Assembly (NCBI GenBank): GCA_903918045.1
Contig: CAIXCY010000079.1
Span: 17,512-81,511, forward strand
DNA length: 64,000 nucleotides
Direction of reading: 5' to 3'
Source of the DNA: an uncultured Bacteroidia bacterium
GTDB taxonomy: Bacteria; Bacteroidota; Bacteroidia; Bacteroidales; Prolixibacteraceae
In this document: positions 26,868 through 36,258 of the stretch, in pieces
Layout: each line of letters starts with the position of its first letter
How positions within the stretch are numbered: the stretch's first letter is position 1
Made by a program: the position numbers and the translations under genes
Notes under the pieces: generated by a model
The model's input: only the letters and a program-made list of their open reading frames with translations
What the model was told of the DNA's origin: nothing
Database searches by the model: none

Positions 26868-29800
26868 TTATTTTGAATTCATTTTATAGGTCACAACCCC
26901 AAAATTATTAATGCCTGCAAACAGGTAGCGTTTACCCTTAATCGTCAATACTTTTAGTGATTTAACATCCCCTGTTAAGGAAAGTCCTGAAACAGCTTGG
27001 GGAATGTACTTAAAATTACCTTTCCCGTCACCTTCAAATAATTGACCATAGTTGGCATCCATCACTCCAAGTCGTACGCAATTTGCACTTTGATTCCCCG
27101 CGAGAATAAAATCCGGATTACCATCCTTGTTGTAATCCAGAATTTCTATCGCATAAACGGGAGCAAACTGAGCCTCAATGGGAAGAATATGTTTTTCAAA
27201 TTTACTTCCTGTGTTTTTAAAGAAAACTGTTCTTAATTCAGTTGCGGACAGTTTGGAGGCTGTTTTTAAATCCTGGGCTGAGAAAATATCAGAAATCCTC
27301 GCAGTGGAGTAGGATTTGAAGTCCGGGAATTTTCCGCGAAGGCTATTAATCTGATCCAACAGCTGGTTACGGCTTGCAAAAGGATATGACTGGTTTTGAA
27401 TATAATATGTCAGGATAGGATCAACCGTTCCATTATTATCAAAATCCTTAAATGTAAATTCGATTGGTTCTTTGGTTGAGCCTTTCAATTGAGAATTTGT
27501 TCCAAAATTTCCAACAATCAGGTCGATATTGCCATCATGGTCAAGATCGGCTGCCGCTATTTTATTCCAGAATCCTCCTTCGGGGAGGTCAAACCAGGAT
27601 TTGGTTTCTTCCCTGAATTTTTTTCCATGATCATTAATAAAAACACGAACGGGCATAAATTCTCCCACGGTAATCAAATCCGGAAACGAGTCTTTATTGA
27701 GATCAACCCATACCGCATCAGTAATCATACCTCCTTGGTTCAGATCGGGAAGGTAGGATGGCGCAACATTTTTAAAGTGACCCGATCCATCGTTTATTAG
27801 AATATAACTTTGCTGAGGCATCGGGTATTCGCCGGGCATCACGCGTCCGCCCACAAAAAGATCAAGATCTCCGTCTCCGTCGATATCTGCAGCGCGTACA
27901 CAGGATTTTGAGCCGATCATCTTCGGGAGGGCGTCTGTTGCCCTTGTGAATTTGCCCTTCCCATTGTTCAAATATAACCGATCCTGAAGGGCCTTATCAT
28001 TTTTATTATATTCATGATAACCACCGCTGACGACATACAAGTCCATATCCCCATCATTATCGGCATCAAAAAATATGGCATCCGCATCCGTACATTCAAA
28101 GTCTTCCTTGAAATTAAAATCGGGCGAAACTTTAAAAGATCCATCAGGTGATTGAATATAGAGTTTCCCGGGGTTCTCTTTTGTCCCACCTACATAAACA
28201 TCCATCAGTTTATCACCGTTGATGTCAGCCACCGCCATTATCGGTCCGCAGGGCGACAACATATTCTTCATCAGGGGCTGACGGATAAAGTCATTCGATC
28301 CAAACTCCTTGTGTTCATAGTTTATGGGTGAATCTACGGGTGAAAATATTTTCCCGGCTGAGGTAACGGCAGCTGCTTTCTTTTTCTCACCCTCCTCCGT
28401 TATTGTAATCAACCGGTTGGCTTTAATATTTTTCAAAATGCTGATTTTCCCTCGTGGCCATTCTATTTTGATTGAATCAATAATATCAATATCAGCTAAT
28501 CCAAAATGGATCTTATTGCTGACGCAGGACTGAAAACCACGTGTTGGTGACTGCTCAGCATATTGCGCACCATAGCGTGTATAAACATATACTTTGCTCC
28601 CCAGCCCTGAAGTGTTCTTATCAGCTCCATGTAACTGAATAGTAATATAATTGGTTGAAGGTAGATTCGATTCACGCAACATGTTTCTGTATATTGATGC
28701 GGTTTCGTTCTGGTTATTGACTACAAGATCCAGATCTCCGTCATTATCAAGATCTGCATAAGCAGCTCCGTTGGAGAATCCTTTTTTCTCAAAGCCCCAT
28801 TCGAAGCTTTTATCCTTAAAAGTTAAGTCTTTATTATTTTTAAAAATATAATTGTGAACGGGTGTAGATGGCATGAAGCTCACAAGTTGGAAGGTATCCG
28901 CTTTCTCCTTAATTCTTGCCTGTTGCATATAATAGTCCCTTTTGAACTTTAAAAAATCCCGATTGGTGTAATCCTTAAAATACCCGTTGGACACGAATAA
29001 ATCCTTCCATCCGTCATTATCAAAATCGGCAATAAGTGGGGACCAGCTCCAGTCAGTATTTGAAACACCAGCCAGCTGACCGATTTCGCTGAACGTCCCA
29101 TTCCCATTGTTCAGTTGAAGCATATTGCGTTGTGTTGCGTGATAAAAACCCTGCATAACATTCATCGCATAATCCACATAGTTTTCGGGTACGAAAAGAA
29201 GTTTTTGACGGGTATTGTCTTCTGGCAACATATCGGCAGTAAAAATGTCCGGCCAGGTATCGTTATTAAAATCATTTATATCGCAACCCATTGCAGATAG
29301 TGATATGTGTTGAACATATTCGGTGAGTTTATTGGTGAAAGTTCCGTCCCTGTTGTTTATGTACAGATAATCGGGTTCGATATAATCATTTGTTACATAG
29401 ATATCAGGCCAGCCGTCTTTGTTTATATCCGATATGACAACTCCAAGTCCGTACCCCAGCGAATTGGATAGTATTCCTGATTTTTCCGTCACATCAGTAA
29501 AATGGCCACCCTCATTTCTGAATAATTTGTCGCCGGCATAGGGATCAACGTTATTTCGCCCCTGATCGAATTGCATGCCCCTGATAACTTTAACATTAGT
29601 AGCCAATAAATACATATCCAGATCACCATCGAGGTCATAATCGAAAAATGCACCCACGGTTGAATAAGCCGTAGCGTCCAACCCATAGGCTTTGGCCTCA
29701 TCTTCGAATTTCAGATTGCCTTTATTAATAAAAAGTTGATTTCTTCTCTTTTCCGTTGCTTCTTTGCCGGAGTAACAGACGTAGATATCAAGCAGACCAT

Positions 29801-30200
29801 CTCCATTTATGTCAACCAGGGTTACACCTGACTTCCAGCCCTCTCTTCCTCCTACACCTGCACTTTCTGTGATGTCCTTAAATTTTAAATTCCCCATATT
29901 GAGGTACAATTTGTTGTATCCCATATTGGAAATAAAATAGATGTCATCTAACCCATCATTGTTAATATCGCCAATTGCTACACCACCTCCATTATACAGG
30001 TTTTCATAGTTCAGCGCATTATGTTGCTGATTCTCTGTAATTATATTTTTAAATTCCACACCTGACTTTCTTGCAGGAACCGATTCAAAAAGTCTTAACG
30101 GCTGCCCGTTTAAACAATTAGCTACCAGTAATAGCAGCGCCGTTCGATAAGCTTTTGTGAAAAATGCGGAAATTAAATTCTTAATCAATAATCCTTTCAT
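26868..30200 (-). CDS. Large secreted FG-GAP/VCBS protein with central ASPIC/UnbV domain
   Basis: A 1110-residue paralogue of the preceding protein (23253-26534), with the same order: repeats, central ASPIC/UnbV segment (ending FGLADIDIIDSIKIEWPRG), repeats. The frame is open further upstream to 30368, but the ATG at 30200 is preferred: it opens a lysine-bearing hydrophobic signal peptide (MKGLLIKN...LLLLVANCLNGQ), whereas the extra 56 residues look unlike a normal N-terminus. Calcium-loop motifs such as GDINNDGLDDIYF and DYDLDGDLDMYL recur. It is monocistronic or nearly so, divergent from the AhpD-like gene. Function unknown. Confidence 0.82.
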   Translation of the reverse strand: MKGLLIKNLISAFFTKAYRTALLLLVANCLNGQPLRLFESVPARKSGVEFKNIITENQQHNALNYENLYNGGGVAIGDINNDGLDDIYFISNMGYNKLYLNMGNLKFKDITESAGVGGREGWKSGVTLVDINGDGLLDIYVCYSGKEATEKRRNQLFINKGNLKFEDEAKAYGLDATAYSTVGAFFDYDLDGDLDMYLLATNVKVIRGMQFDQGRNNVDPYAGDKLFRNEGGHFTDVTEKSGILSNSLGYGLGVVISDINKDGWPDIYVTNDYIEPDYLYINNRDGTFTNKLTEYVQHISLSAMGCDINDFNNDTWPDIFTADMLPEDNTRQKLLFVPENYVDYAMNVMQGFYHATQRNMLQLNNGNGTFSEIGQLAGVSNTDWSWSPLIADFDNDGWKDLFVSNGYFKDYTNRDFLKFKRDYYMQQARIKEKADTFQLVSFMPSTPVHNYIFKNNKDLTFKDKSFEWGFEKKGFSNGAAYADLDNDGDLDLVVNNQNETASIYRNMLRESNLPSTNYITIQLHGADKNTSGLGSKVYVYTRYGAQYAEQSPTRGFQSCVSNKIHFGLADIDIIDSIKIEWPRGKISILKNIKANRLITITEEGEKKKAAAVTSAGKIFSPVDSPINYEHKEFGSNDFIRQPLMKNMLSPCGPIMAVADINGDKLMDVYVGGTKENPGKLYIQSPDGSFKVSPDFNFKEDFECTDADAIFFDADNDGDMDLYVVSGGYHEYNKNDKALQDRLYLNNGKGKFTRATDALPKMIGSKSCVRAADIDGDGDLDLFVGGRVMPGEYPMPQQSYILINDGSGHFKNVAPSYLPDLNQGGMITDAVWVDLNKDSFPDLITVGEFMPVRVFINDHGKKFREETKSWFDLPEGGFWNKIAAADLDHDGNIDLIVGNFGTNSQLKGSTKEPIEFTFKDFDNNGTVDPILTYYIQNQSYPFASRNQLLDQINSLRGKFPDFKSYSTARISDIFSAQDLKTASKLSATELRTVFFKNTGSKFEKHILPIEAQFAPVYAIEILDYNKDGNPDFILAGNQSANCVRLGVMDANYGQLFEGDGKGNFKYIPQAVSGLSLTGDVKSLKVLTIKGKRYLFAGINNFGVVTYKMNSK

Positions 30201-30495
30201 AGGTAAATAATTTGTTTTGTACCAGCCAGGTGGAATTTGTCCCGATAAGTCGGAGCTCATTTCATAACATATCTTTGAATATTCAGCCAATAAGCACGCA
30301 AAGTTGCAAAAATTTATTAAAATCATGGTACAAGTAATGAGCTGCCAACAAAATAAAATCGACTTCAATTAAACAATTATTTAAACCGGATTGTTGATTG
30401 ACTATGAGTTGGCACACTTATACAGTTCAAATCAGATCGGCTTATTAACCTTATATTCAGGAATTGCAAATTTAATTTTAACTCCCTATTATCCT

Positions 30496-31089
30496 ATGAC
30501 TTACATAAAAACAGACGTTCCGCAACCCGGAATTGTTGAGCTCTTATTTTATAAGGGTTCGACAGGAAAAGCGCTATCCAATTTAGCGCACACCTTGATG
30601 CATGGCCCATCTCAACTCAGTTCGGGGGAACGGGAACTAATTGCCGCCTACGTCTCTAATTTGAATAATTGTGAATTCTGTCATGAATCACACAGCGCTT
30701 CCGCAAATTTTCATTTAAATGATAATGGAAACGCGGTTTGCGGTGTTAAATCTGATCTTGAGACTGCCCCGGTTTCTGAAAAGATGAAATCACTGCTCAG
30801 AATTGCTGGACAGGTACAAAAAGGGGGGAAGAGTGTAACCACTGAACATATTGAAGCAGCCAGAATTAAAGGGGCGTCCGACGAAGATATTCATGACACT
30901 GTATTAATTGCCTCCGCTTTTTGCATGTATAATCGTTATGTAGACGGTTTGGGGACAAATCTTCCACCTCAGAAAAGCGACTATCTTCCAATGGGTAAAA
31001 GGATGGCAAAAACAGGATATACCTATCCCCCGCTGTTTTTAAGAAAATTTGTAATCCGGATGATGAAAAGAAATGGCAAAAAGGAATAA
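30496..31089 (+). CDS. AhpD-like / carboxymuconolactone decarboxylase-family protein
   Basis: A 197-residue cytoplasmic protein starting at ATG 30496; the frame extends upstream to a TTG at 30391, which I reject. The helical AhpD-like motif is NNCEFCHESH, with Cys59 and Cys62 forming the CxxC redox pair and a conserved His three residues later, as in alkylhydroperoxidase AhpD and peroxidase-related proteins. The likely role is disulfide-based peroxide reduction. It overlaps the next gene (UnbV-type) by 17 bases, which implies translational coupling and a shared pathway. Confidence 0.85.
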   Translation: MTYIKTDVPQPGIVELLFYKGSTGKALSNLAHTLMHGPSQLSSGERELIAAYVSNLNNCEFCHESHSASANFHLNDNGNAVCGVKSDLETAPVSEKMKSLLRIAGQVQKGGKSVTTEHIEAARIKGASDEDIHDTVLIASAFCMYNRYVDGLGTNLPPQKSDYLPMGKRMAKTGYTYPPLFLRKFVIRMMKRNGKKE

Positions 31090-32872
31090 ACAAAGCCTAA
31101 TCAAAACGATTGTCGCATTCCTCTTTGCCGGAATTCTTGCTGTTCCTGTTTTAATGGGTTATTTAACACGCCAGACAGCAACAATTACAAATACCTTGGA
31201 CCCTGCTGCTGCAATAAAAAAGTTTGGGTTCTATTTCGAAGAAGTGTCCAAAAAGTCAGGAGTAAATTTTGTTCATCATTCTCCAAAACTAGATCCTCAG
31301 ATAGACCCAATACTTCCTCAGATCGCTTCTGTTGGAGCTTCGGTTTCGGTATGTGATTTCGACAATGACGGATGGAATGATTTTTATGTTACCAACAGCT
31401 GTTTTGGTTATAAGAATGCTCTTTTTCATAATCAAAGAGACGGCAGTTTTATTGACGTTGCTGATAAAATGGGCGTTGCTGATCTGAATAAAGCAGGCTC
31501 AGGCGTCTCCATGGGTACTGTCTGGGCAGATTATGATAATGATGGTTACGAAGATCTGTTAGTCTATAAATGGGGTCGACCGGAATTATTTAAAAATGAT
31601 CATGGCAAAGGCTTCACCAATGTAACTGAGAAAAGCGGATTGCCGGTCTGGTTGAATGCCAACACCGCAATCTGGTTCGATTACGACGGAGATGGGTATG
31701 TTGATCTTTTTATAGGCGGATATTACAGGGAAGATATTGATCTATGGCATCTTAAAACTACCAAAATTCTGACTGAGAGTTTTGAATATTCGCAAAACGG
31801 AGGAAGAAATTACCTCTTTAAGAATTTGGGGAATGGGACTTTTAGCGATGTTACAGCTGAAATGGGGTTAACCTCAACCAGATGGACATTGGCGGCAGGG
31901 GCCGTAGATTTGAACCGGGATGGGTATCCCGAGCTGATTATAGCGAATGATTACGGACTCAACGAATTCTACTTTAATGAGAAGGGGAAACGATTCATTG
32001 AAAAGGGGAATAGTGCGATGATTGGGTTGTCTCCCAAAAGTGGCATGAGCGTAGCTTTTGGCGACACATACAATAAAGGGCAATTCGGCATTTACATTTC
32101 CAATATTACGGAGGAGGGTATCCTGTTACAAGGGAACAATTTCTGGGTGCCAATCCCTGACAAGGAGAAGGTTTTATATGAAAATGTTGCAGGCAAAAAT
32201 GGGATTGAGGCTGGTGGCTGGAGTTACGGAGCCCAGTTCGGAGATTTGAACAATGACGGATTTATTGACTTGTATGTCGCCAACGGGTATATCTCCGGGG
32301 AGAAAGGGACGAGTTACTGGTATGATTATTCAAAGGTTACAGGGGGCAATTCGGCAATTATTTCTGACCTGAAAAACTGGCCTGATATGAAAGGGAGAAG
32401 CCAGTCAGGGTACCAGCAAAATAAAATCTGGGTTAATGAAGGCACAGGTCATTTCCGTAATGTTGCGAAGTATGTAGCTGAAGAAGAAACCTTTGACAGC
32501 AGGGCCACTGTTATGGCTGACCTTTGGAACAGGGGTGTACTTGACGTGATCGTTGCCAATCAAAATAACCGCCTTATGATTTACAAGAATAATGTTGACC
32601 TTGTAAATCATTGGATTGCATTTGAATTGGAAGGAGTCACAAGCAACCGAAGTGCAATAGGCGCAATTATTGACCTTTACTGGGATTCAAAATTGCAATC
32701 TCAGGTCGTTACCGGAGGAATCGGATTCAGTGCCCAAAATCAACGCAGGGTTCAGTTTGGGTTGGGAAAAGGTTCAAAAGTCGATAAAATAGTCATTATC
32801 TGGCCGGGGGGTACTAAGCAAACTGTTCTAAATCCTGAGGTGGATAAGATACACAAAATACGGGAAATCTAA
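31073..32872 (+). CDS. UnbV-type FG-GAP protein with C-terminal ASPIC/UnbV domain, membrane-anchored
   Basis: A 599-residue protein with an N-terminal hydrophobic segment (about 10-30, signal or anchor) followed by a region opening with EVSKKSGVNFVHHSPKLDP, typical of CRTAC1/UnbV proteins. FG-GAP repeats with calcium loops follow (DFDNDGWNDFY, DYDNDGYEDLL, DYDGDGYVDLF), then a C-terminal ASPIC/UnbV domain (about 515-599, FGLGKGSKVDKIVIIWPGG). UnbV is one of the conserved accessory proteins of enediyne gene clusters, with unproven function. It is followed, after 221 bases with a repeat element, by an UnbU-like gene on the same strand, reproducing the UnbV-UnbU pairing of those clusters. Confidence 0.87.
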   Translation: MAKRNKQSLIKTIVAFLFAGILAVPVLMGYLTRQTATITNTLDPAAAIKKFGFYFEEVSKKSGVNFVHHSPKLDPQIDPILPQIASVGASVSVCDFDNDGWNDFYVTNSCFGYKNALFHNQRDGSFIDVADKMGVADLNKAGSGVSMGTVWADYDNDGYEDLLVYKWGRPELFKNDHGKGFTNVTEKSGLPVWLNANTAIWFDYDGDGYVDLFIGGYYREDIDLWHLKTTKILTESFEYSQNGGRNYLFKNLGNGTFSDVTAEMGLTSTRWTLAAGAVDLNRDGYPELIIANDYGLNEFYFNEKGKRFIEKGNSAMIGLSPKSGMSVAFGDTYNKGQFGIYISNITEEGILLQGNNFWVPIPDKEKVLYENVAGKNGIEAGGWSYGAQFGDLNNDGFIDLYVANGYISGEKGTSYWYDYSKVTGGNSAIISDLKNWPDMKGRSQSGYQQNKIWVNEGTGHFRNVAKYVAEEETFDSRATVMADLWNRGVLDVIVANQNNRLMIYKNNVDLVNHWIAFELEGVTSNRSAIGAIIDLYWDSKLQSQVVTGGIGFSAQNQRRVQFGLGKGSKVDKIVIIWPGGTKQTVLNPEVDKIHKIREI

Positions 32873-32899
32873 GAAGAGCCTATTAAAGTATTGATTTTC

Positions 32900-33030
32900 A
32901 ATCCCGTCTGGGATTATACCCGGGTAGGAAACAAAATAAAATGCAAGGTTTCGTTCCGGATGGGACGAAATATGTTATGGGATTTTCACTTTCTACCCAT
33001 ATTTTATGCCTATGGCACAATCTTAGGACA
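32900..33030. repeat. Palindromic intergenic element between the UnbV and UnbU genes
   Basis: Several short inverted repeats are packed here: aatccc-gtct-gggatt (32900-32915), tacccgggta (32917-32926), and tttcgttcc-ggat-gggacgaaa (32949-32970, one G-T mismatch), with a tail to about 33030. The make-up resembles intergenic palindromic repeats I have seen in Bacteroidetes genomes; copy number is not testable here. Confidence 0.45.
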
Positions 33031-33093
33031 AAGAATTATGGGCGAATAAAAACGAAATATTAAATTAACAGTCAAAATTTAAACAGAATAGCT

Positions 33094-33945
33094 GTGGTGA
33101 AATACTCAGATTATTTACATCAAATTAAAAGCAAGTTAACCGGATTAATCAATTTTCAGTACGCGCCGCCGTTATTGATCACGCTGATATTGCTTACCGG
33201 TCAGTTCACGTTTGGCATCCTTGAGGGTTATAAACCTATTTTGCTCTCCATCGGATGCAGTATGCTCACTGAGTTTGTTCTTTCGAGACTTGTTTACGGA
33301 AAAACGAAAAATTTATCGAGTGCCTATATTTCCGGTATAAGCGTGGGAATTCTGGTTCGTACAACCCTCCTTTGGCCTTTTGCAATTACGGCCATACTCT
33401 CCATAATGTCAAAATATGTCTTGCGATTCAGGGAGCGGCATATCTGGAACCCATCCAATTTTGGAATCTCCTGGATGCTGGCCTTTGTCCCCTTCAGTGT
33501 AGCCGGCCTAAGTATTCAGTGGGGTAATAATATCTGGCCGATGTTAGTAATCTGGTGTCTGGGATTATTCATTGTATGGAGGGCCAAACGACTGCATATA
33601 ACCGCAACCTATGTGATCAGTTTTATACTATTCTCGTATCTGAGGAGCAGGATCACCGGTGATCCGTTTTTTACCGAAGTCGCACCTCTGACGGGACCGA
33701 TGTACCAGTTATTTGTTTTTTTCATGATCACGGACCCCGGAACAACAGTAAAGAACCGAAACGGACAAATACTTGTTGCTTTCCTTGTAGCCCTTGTGGA
33801 GTTTTTCTTAAGGCTGAATCAGGTAATCTACGCACCATTTTACGCGCTGTTTCTTGTAGGTCCGACTGCAATGGTCATTTATCTCCAATTACAAAAAATT
33901 CAACAGTCAGGAATGAATTTCATAACAACTGGAAAACATAACTAA
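33094..33945 (+). CDS. UnbU-like / RnfD-NqrB-type integral membrane protein
   Basis: A 283-residue inner membrane protein with about eight hydrophobic segments. HIWNPSNFGI (116-125) and MITDPGTT (211-218) correspond to conserved stretches of the RnfD/NqrB family, the second near the position where Rnf/Nqr subunits bind FMN covalently at a Thr. Enediyne cluster protein UnbU belongs to the same superfamily. The start is a GTG (33094 or 33097); no ATG is well placed. It follows the UnbV gene and converges on the radical SAM gene with only 8 bases between stops. The likely role is electron transfer or transport across the membrane for the neighbouring UnbV protein. The rest of an Rnf or Nqr complex is absent from the window. 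Confidence 0.78.
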   Translation: MVKYSDYLHQIKSKLTGLINFQYAPPLLITLILLTGQFTFGILEGYKPILLSIGCSMLTEFVLSRLVYGKTKNLSSAYISGISVGILVRTTLLWPFAITAILSIMSKYVLRFRERHIWNPSNFGISWMLAFVPFSVAGLSIQWGNNIWPMLVIWCLGLFIVWRAKRLHITATYVISFILFSYLRSRITGDPFFTEVAPLTGPMYQLFVFFMITDPGTTVKNRNGQILVAFLVALVEFFLRLNQVIYAPFYALFLVGPTAMVIYLQLQKIQQSGMNFITTGKHN

Positions 33946-33953
33946 AGTACAAA

Positions 33954-34910
33954 CTAATTCATTTTTTCACAACTACAGATTTCCCGGTTAACGATTACCT
34001 GGTTCAGATTCATATAGGTCAATCTATTGGATATTGAATCAATACATTTATTGCAACTGGAAAACAGACCTAAATCCCAGACATCAGCAAAAATACGGCC
34101 TGCCTTTAATCCAATACCGTATTCCAAAACTGTCTCAAGCGAATGGATGTCGGGTAAGCTAAAGTCACCCTTTTCCATCAGATAGTCCATCACACCGTTG
34201 CCGGCCCTGACCGGAATGACAATGCAGCACTCAACCCCGGAACTGAATGCGAAATCGATTGACTGTTTCGCCCAATAAATACCTTCTGATTCAGAAAGGA
34301 AAGGTGGCCTAAGAAGCACAAATGCTCTTGTCCTGATGCCATTTTGGGTAAGAAAACCGACCGATCTTTGGAAGTCCTCAGGAGTCATATGCTTATTGAG
34401 CTTCCGGAGAACCTCAGGGTGAACTGTTTCCAACCCGATCGCAACCTGCAATTCGGGCTTAAGCATATCCCTGAACCGAAGGCATTTATCATTGATCAGT
34501 TTGGCATGGTTTTCTACGATAACGGTTTCGAAACCACTGACCAGTGATGCAATTCGTTGATAGTCGGCTTCCGGAATAGCCCCTTCGTCAAAGAAACTCC
34601 CGCTGTTATACAATTTCAGATGCTTTGCATAAGGCATCTGTTTCAGAGCCCATTCAATCTGATCCGGAATAGCCCCAACAGGAACCGGTCTGTCGGTAGT
34701 ATTTTTCCACAGATCGCACATCAGGCACCGATAAGGACACTCCTGATTGGTCATAAAAATGATTGCCGTATCTTCTATCTTACCCGAAATCGTACGCTCT
34801 TTTTCGACCAACCAGGCATAAGGTTTATGAGGGTCAACCGGATTTTTTTTTCCGCGCCCCGAAACTATCCAATTGTCATTGATTATAACAGCAGGACTCT
34901 TCTCACTCAT
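33954..34910 (-). CDS. Radical SAM enzyme, last gene of the 13-gene operon
   Basis: A 318-residue cytoplasmic enzyme when started at ATG 34910, which overlaps the preceding gene by 8 bases; the frame is open further upstream inside that gene, but the short overlap is more natural. CPYRCLMC is the CxxxCxxC motif ligating the [4Fe-4S] cluster that cleaves S-adenosylmethionine. KLYNSGSFFDEGAIP recalls the TIGR01210/RaSEA type of radical SAM protein, as does the AIGLET motif. Extra cysteines near the C-terminus (CNKC and CSC) could bind a second cluster. RaSEA acts on a lysine adduct in archaeosine synthesis; the substrate here is unknown. Tight coupling to the asparagine-synthetase-like gene suggests successive steps on one intermediate. 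Confidence 0.85.
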   Translation of the reverse strand: MSEKSPAVIINDNWIVSGRGKKNPVDPHKPYAWLVEKERTISGKIEDTAIIFMTNQECPYRCLMCDLWKNTTDRPVPVGAIPDQIEWALKQMPYAKHLKLYNSGSFFDEGAIPEADYQRIASLVSGFETVIVENHAKLINDKCLRFRDMLKPELQVAIGLETVHPEVLRKLNKHMTPEDFQRSVGFLTQNGIRTRAFVLLRPPFLSESEGIYWAKQSIDFAFSSGVECCIVIPVRAGNGVMDYLMEKGDFSLPDIHSLETVLEYGIGLKAGRIFADVWDLGLFSSCNKCIDSISNRLTYMNLNQVIVNREICSCEKMN

Positions 34911-36237
34911 ATTTTGAATAAAACTCCTTTCTGTAAGCGATATCACTGGCAGGAAAATGTTGTTTAAAGACCTTGTCAGAGGCCGCGCCATGCTGAAAAC
35001 GTCTTTTCTCAAAAACCGGCATCTCCATTCCTGTAATCGCCTTAACACCATCAAAAACCATCTGACCTTTAAGATCGTACAGTTTATTGTGGTCCCAGTT
35101 GGTCATTTCGATATATGGAATTCCCTCGGAAATTTCGATCACATTTGGGAGTGTATATGGACTGAATCCTTCGAAACCCAATAAATCGGCCGGGGCAAAG
35201 GATCTCATATATCCGCGGCTTAAGCCTCCGGAATAGGTCAGGGAATGTTTAATTGATTCTACTCCCCACCCTTCGTGGTACAACATGAGGTTATTCAGCA
35301 CGCTGCGAATGGTCAATTCGGGATTCTCTTCGATCGGGTAGTCCTTCAGGTTTTCATCCCCACCGTCGCCGTCGATTAAGTATTTCCACTCAGGGTAGCG
35401 GGAACGAATCCCCTTCAGAAGCGCCAGATTCATTGTTGCCGACTGGATATCAAGCGATTTATAATCTTCAACAACTTTTACCGCACTTTTCCAGTCCAAA
35501 GAGGAATAATCAACTTCGATGGGTTCAAGGAAGAGTTCGAGATTCAGAGCTCCAAGAAATTTTCTGGCCTGCAATAAATCGGCACCGTCACCGTCAATCG
35601 AGAGTGTAAATGCTTTAAGTCTTGAGGGACTTTCGCCAAGTTCTCTGAGTGCATGATAAGTGAGTAAAAACACTGAACCACTATCAATTCCTGCAGAAAA
35701 AGTAACCCCAATCGGACCCGACTTAGCCCGTAACTGGATCCATTTTTTGATTTCGTTGTACAAAGTACCGATATAGTTTTCACTTACCTGAGCCTTATCT
35801 TCAATGGCAAATTTATTGCGTTCAGGGGTGAAGAACCGGGTATAGATGGGGTTCGGATCCGGGCAACCCAGAAGTTCAATTTTAGTAATGTAGTGAGCCG
35901 GAGCCATCCGTGTATAAGATGGGTGAAACTGGTCATCCATCCCCTCTCTTTTCAGGTAATCATAAATAACATCAATACGTTCAGCGATGATCAGACTTGG
36001 TCCAATCTGACGTTTTGCAATAAAATAACGGATCGGCCTGCCGATAGACCTTGCCATCCGGATTGTTTTCCCCTCAACGGATACGAGTGAGAACTGCCCG
36101 TCAATCTTACGGACAGCTTCAACATTCCCGGATCTGACAATATTTACTGCCTCTTCATGCGTCATATTATAAATAACATTCTTTTCCGGATTCGTTAGAT
36201 CCACGACATTGCTAACATACATACTGTTCATATTCAA
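34903..36237 (-). CDS. Asparagine-synthetase-like amidotransferase/ligase lacking the glutaminase cysteine
   Basis: A 444-residue protein. Residues about 175-430 form an asparagine-synthase ATP-pyrophosphatase domain, with PP-loop FSAGIDSGS (180-188, normally SGGLDSS), and a later DGDGGDEN motif. Residues 1-135 look like a degenerate Ntn glutaminase domain (KIDGQFSLV, RSIGRPIRYF), but there is no Met-Cys start, so the catalytic Cys2 is missing. Similar losses occur in beta-lactam synthetase and other AsnB-like ligases that use an amine supplied by another molecule. The expected chemistry is ATP-dependent adenylation of a carboxylate and amide formation. It is coupled to the radical SAM gene by an 8-base overlap. 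Confidence 0.85.
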   Translation of the reverse strand: MNMNSMYVSNVVDLTNPEKNVIYNMTHEEAVNIVRSGNVEAVRKIDGQFSLVSVEGKTIRMARSIGRPIRYFIAKRQIGPSLIIAERIDVIYDYLKREGMDDQFHPSYTRMAPAHYITKIELLGCPDPNPIYTRFFTPERNKFAIEDKAQVSENYIGTLYNEIKKWIQLRAKSGPIGVTFSAGIDSGSVFLLTYHALRELGESPSRLKAFTLSIDGDGADLLQARKFLGALNLELFLEPIEVDYSSLDWKSAVKVVEDYKSLDIQSATMNLALLKGIRSRYPEWKYLIDGDGGDENLKDYPIEENPELTIRSVLNNLMLYHEGWGVESIKHSLTYSGGLSRGYMRSFAPADLLGFEGFSPYTLPNVIEISEGIPYIEMTNWDHNKLYDLKGQMVFDGVKAITGMEMPVFEKRRFQHGAASDKVFKQHFPASDIAYRKEFYSKYE

Positions 36238-36258
36238 TCTTTTATTTTGTTTTGAAAC

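Noticed and set aside
30201..30368. N-terminal extension of the FG-GAP gene to 30368
   Set aside because: The 56 extra residues precede a normal signal peptide and contain no motif; the ATG at 30200 is the better start.
30391..30495. Upstream TTG start of the AhpD-like gene
   Set aside because: It adds 35 residues before a natural ATG at 30496; the added part has no match to the family.
33094..33945. Part of an Rnf or Nqr complex
   Set aside because: None of the other Rnf/Nqr subunit genes is nearby; pairing with UnbV favours the UnbU interpretation.
34911..35054. N-terminal extension of the radical SAM gene
   Set aside because: It lies wholly inside the upstream gene in another frame; the ATG at 34910 gives a normal 8-base overlap.
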